Of a DNA stretch of 64,000 bases, positions 35,103 to 43,604 are shown piece after piece. Position numbers and translations under genes: made by a program. Below the pieces are notes generated by a model. That model searched no databases. It was not told the origin of the DNA and saw only the letters and a program-made list of their open reading frames with translations. Within the stretch, counting starts at the first letter, position 1. Every line of letters starts with the position of its first letter. The DNA lies in NCBI GenBank assembly GCA_048266425.1, contig JBLWZN010000004.1:82857-146856 (forward strand), given 5' to 3'. This DNA comes from Cerina sp048266425. GTDB taxonomy: Bacteria; Bacteroidota; Bacteroidia; Flavobacteriales; Flavobacteriaceae.

Positions 35103-35639
35103 ATGACATCGGATTCCGAAAATTATAAAAATTTGAGATCGTTTTTCAACGAAGAATACAATTCTCTCAAAGCCTACGCTAAATCCAGAATTCGGGATGT
35201 GACAGATAGGGATGCCGAGGATATAATTCAAGATGTAGCCCTCAAAATATTCATCCGGGCCGATACTATGTCCCCAATTGAGAACATTGCAGGTTTTGTC
35301 TATAATTCGATAAGGAACAAGATTATCGATTTAATGCGCACCAAAAAGAAAGAAACCAGTTTTGAAAGTGAAATGGAAAACAGGTTGATGGAATTTACCG
35401 AACGGTTCTATGGAAAATCGGATAATTCCTATTCCGATAAAATGAAAAACGAACTTAAAAAAGCTTTGGCCAATTTAAAACCCATTTACAGGGAAATTGT
35501 TATCGCCATCGATTTTGAAGGCCTAACGTATAAGGAACTATCGATGGAAACCGGGATTCCTACAGGAACGCTAATGTCCAGGCGTCATAGGGCATTATCA
35601 ATTTTATTCAAGGAACTGAACGCAAAAAAAGAAGTATAA
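35103..35639 (+). CDS. ECF-type RNA polymerase sigma factor
   Basis: This 178-residue protein has region 2 (SRIRDVTDRDAEDIIQDVAL, NIAGFVYNSIRNKIIDLMR) and region 4 (ALANLKPIYREIVIAIDFEG, LTYKELSMETGIPTGTLMSR). It belongs to the extracytoplasmic-function sigma-70 group. A TAGCTTTG box at 35050-35057 lies 45 nt upstream of the start. No classic zinc-binding anti-sigma gene follows; instead a small basic membrane protein starts 17 nt downstream and may be its partner. Confidence 0.93.
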   Translation: MTSDSENYKNLRSFFNEEYNSLKAYAKSRIRDVTDRDAEDIIQDVALKIFIRADTMSPIENIAGFVYNSIRNKIIDLMRTKKKETSFESEMENRLMEFTERFYGKSDNSYSDKMKNELKKALANLKPIYREIVIAIDFEGLTYKELSMETGIPTGTLMSRRHRALSILFKELNAKKEV

Positions 35640-35656
35640 ACTTAAAATCAAAAATA

Positions 35657-36076
35657 ATGGAACATTTTATGGAACGTAAAGAAAGGACCAGAACGGAACG
35701 CTTTGTCTCCCTTGCCTTTAAGGGGATTTTTGGATTCATCGCAATAATAGCATTTGCATTCCTAATCGGTTACGGGGTAATGTTGCTATGGAATTGGCTG
35801 ATTCCCGATATTTTCGGGGTAAAAACCATCACATACTGGCAGGCCGTTGGCATGCTTGTATTGGCCAAAGTGTTGTTTGGAGGATTTGGCGGAAATAATT
35901 CCAAACGGAGAAGCCTTAAATCCCGAAACCATTGGAGAAGAAAAATGAACCAGAACTGTAGAAGTGATGCCCACACGTGGAAATACTACGACAAGTTTTG
36001 GGAGGAGGAAGGAAAAAGCGCCTATAGTGCTTACGTAGCGCGCAAAAATGAAGGCAACAGCCACCCTCCCTCTTAA
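35657..36076 (+). CDS. Small basic membrane protein linked to the sigma factor
   Basis: This 139-residue protein has two hydrophobic segments (IFGFIAIIAFAFLIGYGVML and AVGMLVLAKVLFGGFGG). A strongly basic stretch follows (NNSKRRSLKSRNHWRRKMNQ), then an acidic/aromatic tail (WKYYDKFWEEEGKSAY). Proteins of this shape often follow ECF sigma genes in Flavobacteriia; I do not know a tested function. Its position suggests an anti-sigma or accessory role. A second start, at codon 5 (MERKERTRTE), is possible. Confidence 0.65.
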   Translation: MEHFMERKERTRTERFVSLAFKGIFGFIAIIAFAFLIGYGVMLLWNWLIPDIFGVKTITYWQAVGMLVLAKVLFGGFGGNNSKRRSLKSRNHWRRKMNQNCRSDAHTWKYYDKFWEEEGKSAYSAYVARKNEGNSHPPS

Positions 36077-36110
36077 AAAATTGTTAAAAACAAAAAATAC
36101 TTAGAAAACT

Positions 36111-36144
36111 TTTGTGGTGTTCAAAGTTTCCGTGCTTACATTTG
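36111..36144 (+). promoter_or_regulatory. Promoter of the TetR-RND efflux operon
   Basis: TTTG (36111-36114), a 22-nt spacer and TACATTTG (36137-36144), a perfect TAnnTTTG. The TetR ATG at 36154 is 9 nt downstream, so the mRNA would be almost leaderless. Confidence 0.6.
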
Positions 36145-36153
36145 CCGCCGATT

Positions 36154-36756
36154 ATGAAAGAGAAAATTACAGAGAAAGCAACGGAAATGTTTCTGAACCT
36201 TGGGTTCAAAAGCGTTACAATGGACGATTTGGCACATGAAATGGGGGTCTCCAAAAAAACCATCTATTCCCTTTTTGAAAATAAAACCAAATTGGTAGAT
36301 GAGTGTACCCAATATCTTTTTAATTGCATTACCGATGGCATTGACAGAATCGTCGCCTTGGGCAAGAATCCCATTGAGGAGCAATTTGAAATTAAAAAGT
36401 TCATTGCCCAACATTTGAAGGACGAAAAATCCTCTCCCCAATACCAATTGCAGAAATATTATCCAAAAATATATAAAAACCTGCACCGGCAAGAGTACGA
36501 TACTATGTTGCAATGCGTAACATCCAACCTGCAACGGGGAATTGAACAAGGAATCTATCGAAAAAACTTGGACGTGCCCTTTACGGCAAGAATATATTTC
36601 TCTGGTATGGTGAGTATAAAAAACAGGGTTCTTTTCCCTCAAGATTCGTTCCCTACGTCAACTTTAGGCAATGTTTATCTGGAATACCACATCCGAGGCA
36701 TAGCCACAGAAAAGGGAAAACAAATACTGAATGGTATTATCAATTCAAACCAATAA
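36154..36756 (+). CDS. TetR/AcrR family transcriptional regulator
   Basis: The product is 200 residues from ATG 36154. An earlier ATG at 36112 lies upstream of the promoter box and is rejected. The N-terminal helix-turn-helix is clear (FLNLGFKSVTMDDLAHEMGV followed by SKKTIYSLFENK). The C-terminal ligand domain is helical. It heads an operon with tolC (3 nt gap), a four-helix-bundle gene, acrA and acrB homologues, and is likely the local repressor of that pump. Confidence 0.93.
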   Translation: MKEKITEKATEMFLNLGFKSVTMDDLAHEMGVSKKTIYSLFENKTKLVDECTQYLFNCITDGIDRIVALGKNPIEEQFEIKKFIAQHLKDEKSSPQYQLQKYYPKIYKNLHRQEYDTMLQCVTSNLQRGIEQGIYRKNLDVPFTARIYFSGMVSIKNRVLFPQDSFPTSTLGNVYLEYHIRGIATEKGKQILNGIINSNQ

Positions 36757-36759
36757 TAA

Positions 36760-38310
36760 ATGAAACCTATTTTTTTGACATCATCACTATTTTCATGGAA
36801 ATCAGGTTCAAGACATAAGAACCAAGACATAGGACATAAGGCTAAAAAATCATTGATGAACCTTCTCCCCCAAACAATATCTTTTAATACAAGGTCCTGG
36901 CTCTTGATTCTTGACTCCTATTTCTTAATTGTCGGCCCGAAAAGGTTTCAGTTAACCCGCAGTTATCTCGGTAGGACCTCATTTTTCATATTACTTCTAA
37001 TGCTTCCATTGGGCAAAGGACTTGCCCAAGAACACGAACAGCCCCAAAGCTTTTCTTTGGAAGAGGCCATTGCCTTTGCCCTGTCAAATAACTATAGTAG
37101 CATAAATGCGAGGCGTGACATAGAAGATGCCGAGAAACAAAAATGGGAAACAATTGCGAGTGGTCTTCCCCAGATCGATGGGAACCTCAGTTATCAAAAT
37201 CAATTGAAACAGCAGGTAACCCTTTTACCCGGTGAAATTGTCGGTGGAGATCCAGGAACCTATATTCCCGTTACTTTTGGACAAGCCCAATCTACTATAG
37301 CAACCGCGACATTAAGGCAACAAATTTTTGATGGATCGTATATTGTAGGGGTCCAGGCCACTAAAACCTTTTTAGAATATAGCGCCAATTACAAGGAAAA
37401 GACAAACCTCGATGTGAGGCAATCCGTAGTACTGGCCTATGGCAACGTATTATTGGCAAAAAAAACGGTCGAGATCTTGGAAAACAACCGGACCGCATTG
37501 GACAAAAACCTCACAGAAACCCAAAAAATCTATGAGAACGGCCTGGGCGATGAGGAAAGCGTTGAACAATTACAGATAACCTTGGCCACCATTGAAAATA
37601 GTTTAAAAAATGCGGAGCGATTTGAGGCTATCACCATACAAACACTAAACCTCGTTATGGGGCGGGAGATATATGCTCCTATTGAACTGAAGGAAAATCT
37701 AGAACAGCTCCTCCAGGCAAATATGGATCTTGGCATCGTACAAGAAAAATTTAACCTGGAGAACAACGTGGATTACAAAATAGCGCTCAACCTAAATGAA
37801 CAACGTAATCTAGAGTTAAAACTTGCAAAGAGTTACAACCTGCCAACCCTAAACGCGTTCGTCAATTATGGTGCGGCTGCCTATAGCAACAATTTTGATT
37901 TTTTCAAAAGCAGTCAAGATTGGTTCGATTCGTCCATTCTGGGGCTCGAACTGAAAATTCCACTTTTTAGTTCACTTGGCAGGAACGCATCGATCCAAAG
38001 GGCAAGAATCGCTGTAGATAAAGCTAAGACAAATCTTACTGAGGCAGAACAAAACATTCGGTTACAGTTAGAGCGAGCTCAAAGCGATTATCAGTTCGCC
38101 ATAGAAAATTATAATACTTCCAAGGAAAATCTTGGTTTGGCAGAGCGGATTGAAGCAAAGAACGAGACCAAATACTTTGAAGGTCTGGCTTCCAGTTTTG
38201 ACTTACGCCAGGCCCAGACCCAACTTTATTCCGCACAGCAGGAATACCTTAAGTCCATGGTAGATGTAATCAACAAGAAAACGGAACTCGAAACAATCTT
38301 GAACAATTGA
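36760..38310 (+). CDS. TolC-family outer-membrane efflux protein with extended N-terminus
   Basis: This 516-residue protein has two OEP repeats, starting at FSLEEAIAFALSNNYSSINA and, in the second half, DYKIALNLNEQRNLELKLAK. The normal signal peptide core (TSFFILLLMLPLGKGLAQE) lies at residues 73-91, not at the start. The 70 residues before it come from DNA with inverted CAAGAMMTAAG/TCTTGATTCTT-type repeats (36807-36840 and 36891-36927). No good start codon exists closer to the signal. A repeat has probably inserted in the 5' end while keeping the frame, which may impair export. Confidence 0.88.
   Translation: MKPIFLTSSLFSWKSGSRHKNQDIGHKAKKSLMNLLPQTISFNTRSWLLILDSYFLIVGPKRFQLTRSYLGRTSFFILLLMLPLGKGLAQEHEQPQSFSLEEAIAFALSNNYSSINARRDIEDAEKQKWETIASGLPQIDGNLSYQNQLKQQVTLLPGEIVGGDPGTYIPVTFGQAQSTIATATLRQQIFDGSYIVGVQATKTFLEYSANYKEKTNLDVRQSVVLAYGNVLLAKKTVEILENNRTALDKNLTETQKIYENGLGDEESVEQLQITLATIENSLKNAERFEAITIQTLNLVMGREIYAPIELKENLEQLLQANMDLGIVQEKFNLENNVDYKIALNLNEQRNLELKLAKSYNLPTLNAFVNYGAAAYSNNFDFFKSSQDWFDSSILGLELKIPLFSSLGRNASIQRARIAVDKAKTNLTEAEQNIRLQLERAQSDYQFAIENYNTSKENLGLAERIEAKNETKYFEGLASSFDLRQAQTQLYSAQQEYLKSMVDVINKKTELETILNN
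36807..36927. repeat. Inverted repeat element inside the tolC 5' end
   Basis: The left arm 36807-36840 (TTCAAGACATAAGAACCAAG onward) and the right arm 36891-36927 (containing GGCTCTTGATTCTTGACTCC) are imperfectly complementary. The shared core is TCTTG(G/A)TTCTT in opposite orientations, about 50 nt apart. The same TCTTGATTCTTG-type sequence recurs near 55,400 and 61,150. Confidence 0.55.
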
Positions 38311-38318
38311 GGTTAAGA

Positions 38319-38752
38319 GTGTTTAAATGTTTAAATGATATGTACCAAACAGAAGTTTGATAATTAGGTACACAAAGGTTTAGAAATGAAGTTATTCTCT
38401 TTTGAAAAATTAAACCTCTGGCAAAAGACAAAAAATTTATCAATTTTAATCCATAAAGTGACAAAAAGCTTCCCCGATGATGAAAAATTTGGTTTGACAA
38501 ATCAGATGAGACGCTGTTCTATCCCCATACTATCAAATATCGCAGAAGGGAAAGGAAGACATTCGTCCAAAGATAAGGCACGATCTACAGAAATTACGTT
38601 TGGATCAGCACTAGAGCTCCTTAATCAAAGTATCCTTTGCAACGACCTAGGATTTCTTTCTGTTCAAGACTATACAACAATAGGGGAAGAAATATCGCGA
38701 ATAACTGCAATGTTGGACGGGTTACATAAATCCCAAATAAACGTATAAACGC
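38319..38752. repeat. Imperfect inverted repeats flanking the four-helix-bundle gene
   Basis: The 19-mer at 38319-38337 (GTGTTTAAATGTTTAAATG) and the 19-mer at 38734-38752 (CAAATAAACGTATAAACGC) pair in RNA at 16 of 19 positions, counting two G-U pairs. The right arm overlaps the last codons of the gene and runs into a short tandem array (CATAAACT repeated, to 38,775). The gene thus sits inside a potential long-range stem. Confidence 0.5.
38386..38748 (+). CDS. Four-helix bundle protein (23S rRNA IVS-protein/Avd-like)
   Basis: This 120-residue protein has the family pattern FEKLNLWQKTKNLSILIHKV, TNQMRRCSIPILSNIAEGKG and STEITFGSALELLNQSILCN, predicted as four helices. Relatives are encoded in intervening sequences of 23S rRNA genes, and the fold is shared with Avd of diversity-generating retroelements; most are nucleic-acid binders of unknown role. 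Here the gene interrupts an efflux operon between tolC and acrA and carries its own flanking repeats, suggesting that it arrived as a small mobile unit. Confidence 0.88.
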   Translation: MKLFSFEKLNLWQKTKNLSILIHKVTKSFPDDEKFGLTNQMRRCSIPILSNIAEGKGRHSSKDKARSTEITFGSALELLNQSILCNDLGFLSVQDYTTIGEEISRITAMLDGLHKSQINV

Positions 38753-38780
38753 ATAAACTCATAAACTCATAAACTTTATC

Positions 38781-39971
38781 ATGAAAAATATAACATCAAT
38801 ACTTACCATCGCAATAATACTCTCGTCATGTGGCGGTAAAAACCAGAATGTAGAGGATGTAATCGCAACGGGGGACCTAAAAGTTATCAGGGCCACAAAA
38901 ACCGAGATCTCTGAGAAACATAAGGCGTTGGAACAGCAAATAAAACTATTGGATTCCGCAATAGGGGTTCTAGATTCGGATGAGAAATTTCCCTTGGTAA
39001 GTACTTTTGAGGTTAAGGCCCAAACGTTTAATCACTTCCTGGATTTGCAAGGGGATGTTAAGACCAAGCAAAATGTACTTATCCACCCTGAGATGGCAGG
39101 CGCCTTAATAAGGGTATATGTTAAGGAAGGCCAGAGGGTGAACAAAGGCCAATTGTTGGCCACCATAGATGATGGGGGCTTGGCCAGTCAAGTGGCTCAA
39201 ATGAAAACCCAGGCTGCCTTATATAAGACAACCTTTGAACGGCAAAAACGGCTGTGGGATCAAAAAATAGGTTCGGAAATTCAGTATTTGCAGGCCAAAT
39301 CCACATTCGAGGCCCAAGAAAGTACGGTAAAGCAAATGGAGAGCCAATTGGAAAAAACCAATATTAGGGCCCCATTCCCCGGTATCATAGACGATGTGAT
39401 CAAAGATCAGGGAACAGTTGTGTCTCCCGGTCCTGGATCGGAGGTTTTTCGAATTGTAAACCTATCCGATATGTACATCCAGGTCGAGGTTCCGGAGACC
39501 TATCTTGGCAGTGTCTCCAAAGGAAAGGAAGTAAAGGTCTATTTCCCGGTATTGGGAGACAGTATTACTACGCATGTACGGGAGACAGGGAATTATATCA
39601 ATCCAAATAACCGCTCGTTTAAGGTTGAAATACCTGTTCCCAATTCCAACGGGAAAATAAAGCCTAACCTGACGGCAAAGGTACATATCAATGATTATAC
39701 CAAGGAAAATGCCATTTTGATTCCCCAGAGCATCATTTCGGAAAATGCCGCAGGGGAGCAATATGCCTACCTGGCCAAAGATTCCAACGCTGAAAACGAA
39801 GCTGTCGCCAAAAGGGTAATTATTACAACAGGAAAAGCCCAAGGTGCCAATGTAGAGGTACTTACGGGCATACAAGATGGAGACTATGTTGTACAGGAAG
39901 GGGCAAGGAGTGTTAAGGACGGTCAAAAAATTAAAATCCTAAATCGGTCGGCAGACGGAGAACGGAAGTAA
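38781..39971 (+). CDS. RND efflux periplasmic adaptor (AcrA-like lipoprotein)
   Basis: This 396-residue lipoprotein (IILSSC, Cys17) has a short coiled-coil (about residues 30-60 and 110-160). The split biotinyl-lipoyl motif is visible (VKEGQRVNKGQLLATIDDGG and NIRAPFPGIIDDVIKDQGTV), and the beta-barrel and membrane-proximal domains follow. It links the inner-membrane pump to TolC. The RND permease gene starts 66 nt downstream; that gap contains short runs such as GACTAACGACTACTGATAAC that look like degenerate repeats. Confidence 0.94.
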   Translation: MKNITSILTIAIILSSCGGKNQNVEDVIATGDLKVIRATKTEISEKHKALEQQIKLLDSAIGVLDSDEKFPLVSTFEVKAQTFNHFLDLQGDVKTKQNVLIHPEMAGALIRVYVKEGQRVNKGQLLATIDDGGLASQVAQMKTQAALYKTTFERQKRLWDQKIGSEIQYLQAKSTFEAQESTVKQMESQLEKTNIRAPFPGIIDDVIKDQGTVVSPGPGSEVFRIVNLSDMYIQVEVPETYLGSVSKGKEVKVYFPVLGDSITTHVRETGNYINPNNRSFKVEIPVPNSNGKIKPNLTAKVHINDYTKENAILIPQSIISENAAGEQYAYLAKDSNAENEAVAKRVIITTGKAQGANVEVLTGIQDGDYVVQEGARSVKDGQKIKILNRSADGERK

Positions 39972-40037
39972 CCATCCAATTGACGGGCAACTGCCAGATT
40001 TCATTGACTAACGACTACTGATAACGATTCACAAAAA

Positions 40038-43000
40038 ATGAGCAAGCTACAAAAAAACGCAGATAAGGAATTTTCACTAGCGTCATGGGCCATAGATAAC
40101 CCTTCCGTTATCTATGTGATGATAGGCATCTTTTTTTGGCTTGGCCTTAAGGCCTACTTTGCTATGCCACGGGAAGATTTCCCTGAAATCGTGGAAACCA
40201 AGATCTATATAAGCACCCCTTACCCAGGCAATACCGCGGAGGATATTGAACGGTTGATTACCGATCCCTTGGAAAAGAAGTTGAAGAATGTGAGCAACCT
40301 TGTGGAGATTACCTCTACTTCACAGGAAGACTATTCCATTATCACCGTTGAGTTCGACGAGGATATTACCGTGGAGGCAGCAAAACAGAAGGTAAAGGAT
40401 GAAGTAGATGGAGAAAAAGCCGGTGAAGATTGGCCCACCTTCAACGGGGCAAAGGTAGAACCCAACGTGTTCGACCTCAACTTTTCCGAAGAGGTGCCCA
40501 TTATGAACATCAATTTTACAGGGGATTATCCGGTCGACAAATTAAAACAGTTCGCAGAATACCTTCAGGATGAAATTGAGGAGTTGCCCGAAATAAAAAA
40601 AGCGGATATTCGGGGTGCACAGGAAAAAGAAGTGGAAGTTGCGGTTGACATCTACAAGATGATGGCTGCCAAAGTGAGCTTTTCCGATGTGATACAGGCG
40701 ATCTCCAACGGCAATGTGACCTTGTCCGCCGGAAATCTCAAAACTAGTGATCAAAGGCGTACCATCCGTGTTCTAGGGGAAATCGAAAATCCGGCCCAAT
40801 TAAACAATTTTGTGGTAAAATCCGAGAACGGGGCCGTATATCTCAAAGATATTGCACGGGTAAGTTTCAAGGAAGAAGACAAGACAACCTTTGCCCGGGA
40901 ATTTGGTGATAATGTCGTGATGCTCGACGTTAAGAAAAGGGCCGGAAAGAACATGATCGAAGCTGCGGATAAAATCAAGGCCATGATCAAAGATACCGAA
41001 GCCAACTACTATCCTTCCGACCTTCATATTTCAATAGCGAACGATTCTTCCACAAGAACCTTAAACCAAGTTGATGATCTTGTAAACAATATCATTTTTG
41101 GGATTATCCTGGTGGTGGCCGTGCTCATGTTTTTTCTAGGTTTCAGGAATGCACTGTTCGTAGGTTTTGCCATTCCCATGTCCATGTTTATGTCCTTTAT
41201 GATATTGAACCTTTTGGGGTATACCCTGAACACCATGATTCTGTTCGGTCTCATTATGGGCCTTGGTATGCTGGTGGATAACGGTATCGTGGTGGTAGAA
41301 AACGTTTATCGATTGATGGACGAGGGCATGTCCAGGACCGAAGCCACCAAAAAAGGGATCGGTGAGATTGCCTTTCCCATAATTATTTCCACACTTACCA
41401 CAGTAGCCGCCTTTGTGCCACTTGGGCTCTGGCCGGGAATATTTGGGCAGTTTATGAAATATTTCCCCATCACCTTGTCTGTAGTACTTGGATCTTCGCT
41501 ATTCGTGGCAATTTTCATGAACTCCATGCTGGTTTCCCAATTTATGGACACCACGGACAAGGAACTTACTTTAAAGCAATTGGTGCGCTTAAGTATTATT
41601 TTAGGAGGTATCGGGATTTTCATTGTTATTTTTGGAGGTGCAATGCACGGACTGGGTACGGTGATGATCGTAACCGCCGCCATGTTTTGGATCTACAAAT
41701 ACTTCCTTAAAAAATGGGCCATCCACTTTCAGAAAAATAGTATGGTACGCTTTGAGAATTGGTATGAAAGACGATTAAAGCACGCCTTACGAAAGAACAA
41801 CGTTTATTGGTACGTCGGACTTACTTTCCTGCTTTTGGTAATGGTAATTATGCTTTTTGGATGGTCCATTGGTTCACAACGAACCAAAATAGAATTTTTC
41901 CCGGATGCCACACCCAACGAATTCTTTGTCTATATTGAATATCCACAGGGAACGGCGATAGCAAAGACCAATAAGGTTACCAAGGAAATCGAGAAAAGGG
42001 TTGCCGCTGTCCTCAACGAAAAGGAATATATGGACGGGGACCAGAACTTTATGGTCACCTCCTTCGTTTCGCAGGTCGGGGAAGGTGCCGGAAATCCGTT
42101 TACCGATGGGGGTTCAGCTGCAGAAATGCCCCATAGGGGGAAAATTACCGTCAATTTTAGCGAGTTTAAGTATAGAAGGGGGAAGGATACCGAGAAGATC
42201 CGACAAAAAGTACAGGAGGCCCTAAGCGGTATATACCCGGGCCTAAACATTTCGGTAGAAAAACAACCTAGCGGACCTCCGGCAGGATATCCGATCAATA
42301 TAGAATTGGAAGGCAAGGATTATGACGAATTGATCAATACTGCAGAGAACATGCTGAATTATATCAATTCCAAGAACATTGCGGGAATTGAAGAATTAAA
42401 GGTCGATGTAAACAAGAGCAAACCTTCCATGCAGGTTGTTGTAGATCGTGAAAAAGCTGGGGAACTTGGTGTTACCACAGGTCAGGTTGGCAGCCAATTA
42501 CGGCGGTCGCTTTTTGGTGAAAAGGCCGGGGTATATAAAAAGGAAGGGGACGATTATGACATTAACGTTCGGTTTAACGAGGATATCCGGTATAGCAAAA
42601 ACGCACTTTTTAACCAGAATATTATTTTCCGGGATCCCGCCACGGGCAAAATCAAGGAAATCCCAATTTCGTCGATCGCCCGGGAAAAGAATACCTCCGC
42701 ATTTAGTGCCATTAAGCACAGGGACAATAGACGGGTAGTAACCGTTTACTCAGGTCTTAAGCCGGGGTTTACCGATGCCGCCGCTATTGTAGCCGAGATA
42801 CAAAAGGAAATGGCCGATTTTAATGAACTCCCCAATGACATCAAAATAGACTATACCGGACAAATTGAGGAACAAAACAAGCAGATGAATTTCTTGGTGG
42901 GAGCCTTTTTTTCTGGATTGGGACTAATTATGCTGATCTTGGTCTTCCAATTTGGTGGAATTTCCAAGCCTACGATTATTATGATCGCCATTTTCTTAAG

Positions 43001-43535
43001 TTTTATCGGGGTATTCGGTGGACTGATGCTGACCGGAAAACCCTTTGTAATCATGATGACCATGATGGGCATTATATCCTTAGCGGGAATTGTGGTGAAC
43101 AATGGAGTTGTACTGCTGGATTATACCCAAATCCTGATAGACCGAAAAAAGGTGGCGGACAAGATGGGCGACAAGGAGCTTCTTTCCAGGGAAGATGTTA
43201 GGGATATCATCATTAAAAGCGGTAAAGCAAGGCTTAGGCCCGTGCTCCTTACCGCTATTACCACCGTACTGGGTCTGGTACCCTTGGCCATCGGACTGAA
43301 TATTGATTTCTTTTCCCTCTTTTCCCAATTGGATCCAAAAATATATGTGGGCGGGGATAACGTAATCTTTTGGGGACCCTTGGCATGGACCGTGATCTAT
43401 GGTCTGCTCGTTGCGACCTTCCTGACCCTTATCATTGTCCCGACATTGTTTTATATAATCTATAGATGGAAGCTGAGAATATGGGGGCCCAAGAACAAAA
43501 TTGAACCAAAGTTTGACGAACCCACATTGGGTTGA
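40038..43535 (+). CDS. RND family efflux permease (AcrB/MMPL-like)
   Basis: This is a 1165-residue inner-membrane proton antiporter. Conserved features include the N-terminal ARN..-like helix (SLASWAIDNPSVIYVMIGIF), the porter domain (SFSDVIQAISNGNVTLSAGN), TM4 (GLIMGLGMLVDNGIVVVENV, where the Asp relays protons) and the second half GIISLAGIVVNNGVVLLDY. After TM6 there are about 60 extra residues with two hydrophobic runs (IILGGIGIFIVIFGGAMHG, TVMIVTAAMFWIYKYF), making it longer than E. coli AcrB (1049). Which drug or compound it moves is unknown. Confidence 0.95.
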   Translation: MSKLQKNADKEFSLASWAIDNPSVIYVMIGIFFWLGLKAYFAMPREDFPEIVETKIYISTPYPGNTAEDIERLITDPLEKKLKNVSNLVEITSTSQEDYSIITVEFDEDITVEAAKQKVKDEVDGEKAGEDWPTFNGAKVEPNVFDLNFSEEVPIMNINFTGDYPVDKLKQFAEYLQDEIEELPEIKKADIRGAQEKEVEVAVDIYKMMAAKVSFSDVIQAISNGNVTLSAGNLKTSDQRRTIRVLGEIENPAQLNNFVVKSENGAVYLKDIARVSFKEEDKTTFAREFGDNVVMLDVKKRAGKNMIEAADKIKAMIKDTEANYYPSDLHISIANDSSTRTLNQVDDLVNNIIFGIILVVAVLMFFLGFRNALFVGFAIPMSMFMSFMILNLLGYTLNTMILFGLIMGLGMLVDNGIVVVENVYRLMDEGMSRTEATKKGIGEIAFPIIISTLTTVAAFVPLGLWPGIFGQFMKYFPITLSVVLGSSLFVAIFMNSMLVSQFMDTTDKELTLKQLVRLSIILGGIGIFIVIFGGAMHGLGTVMIVTAAMFWIYKYFLKKWAIHFQKNSMVRFENWYERRLKHALRKNNVYWYVGLTFLLLVMVIMLFGWSIGSQRTKIEFFPDATPNEFFVYIEYPQGTAIAKTNKVTKEIEKRVAAVLNEKEYMDGDQNFMVTSFVSQVGEGAGNPFTDGGSAAEMPHRGKITVNFSEFKYRRGKDTEKIRQKVQEALSGIYPGLNISVEKQPSGPPAGYPINIELEGKDYDELINTAENMLNYINSKNIAGIEELKVDVNKSKPSMQVVVDREKAGELGVTTGQVGSQLRRSLFGEKAGVYKKEGDDYDINVRFNEDIRYSKNALFNQNIIFRDPATGKIKEIPISSIAREKNTSAFSAIKHRDNRRVVTVYSGLKPGFTDAAAIVAEIQKEMADFNELPNDIKIDYTGQIEEQNKQMNFLVGAFFSGLGLIMLILVFQFGGISKPTIIMIAIFLSFIGVFGGLMLTGKPFVIMMTMMGIISLAGIVVNNGVVLLDYTQILIDRKKVADKMGDKELLSREDVRDIIIKSGKARLRPVLLTAITTVLGLVPLAIGLNIDFFSLFSQLDPKIYVGGDNVIFWGPLAWTVIYGLLVATFLTLIIVPTLFYIIYRWKLRIWGPKNKIEPKFDEPTLG

Positions 43536-43542
43536 TGGATTT

Positions 43543-43600
43543 TATCGCTATACGCCTTGCGCAAATGGGTACAGCACATAGCGATAAGAGCAAGGCGTAT
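43543..43600. repeat. Interleaved inverted repeats between convergent genes
   Basis: TATCGCTAT (43543-43551) pairs perfectly with ATAGCGATA (43578-43586). ATACGCCTTGC (43550-43560) pairs perfectly with GCAAGGCGTAT (43590-43600). The order A-B-A'-B' allows two exclusive hairpins or an H-type pseudoknot. There is no T-tract, so it is not a standard terminator. It lies between the RND permease and the ClC gene stops. The 11-mer GCAAGGCGTAT recurs at 45619-45629 before aspS. Confidence 0.7.
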
Positions 43601-43604
43601 GCCT

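Noticed and set aside
36136..36642. 168-codon minus-strand frame
   Set aside because: It is antisense to the TetR gene and overlaps its promoter; no recognisable protein pattern.
38749..38776. CATAAACT tandem array as a possible CRISPR
   Set aside because: The units are about 8-10 nt with no spacers; it is a simple repeat next to the inverted repeat of the four-helix gene.
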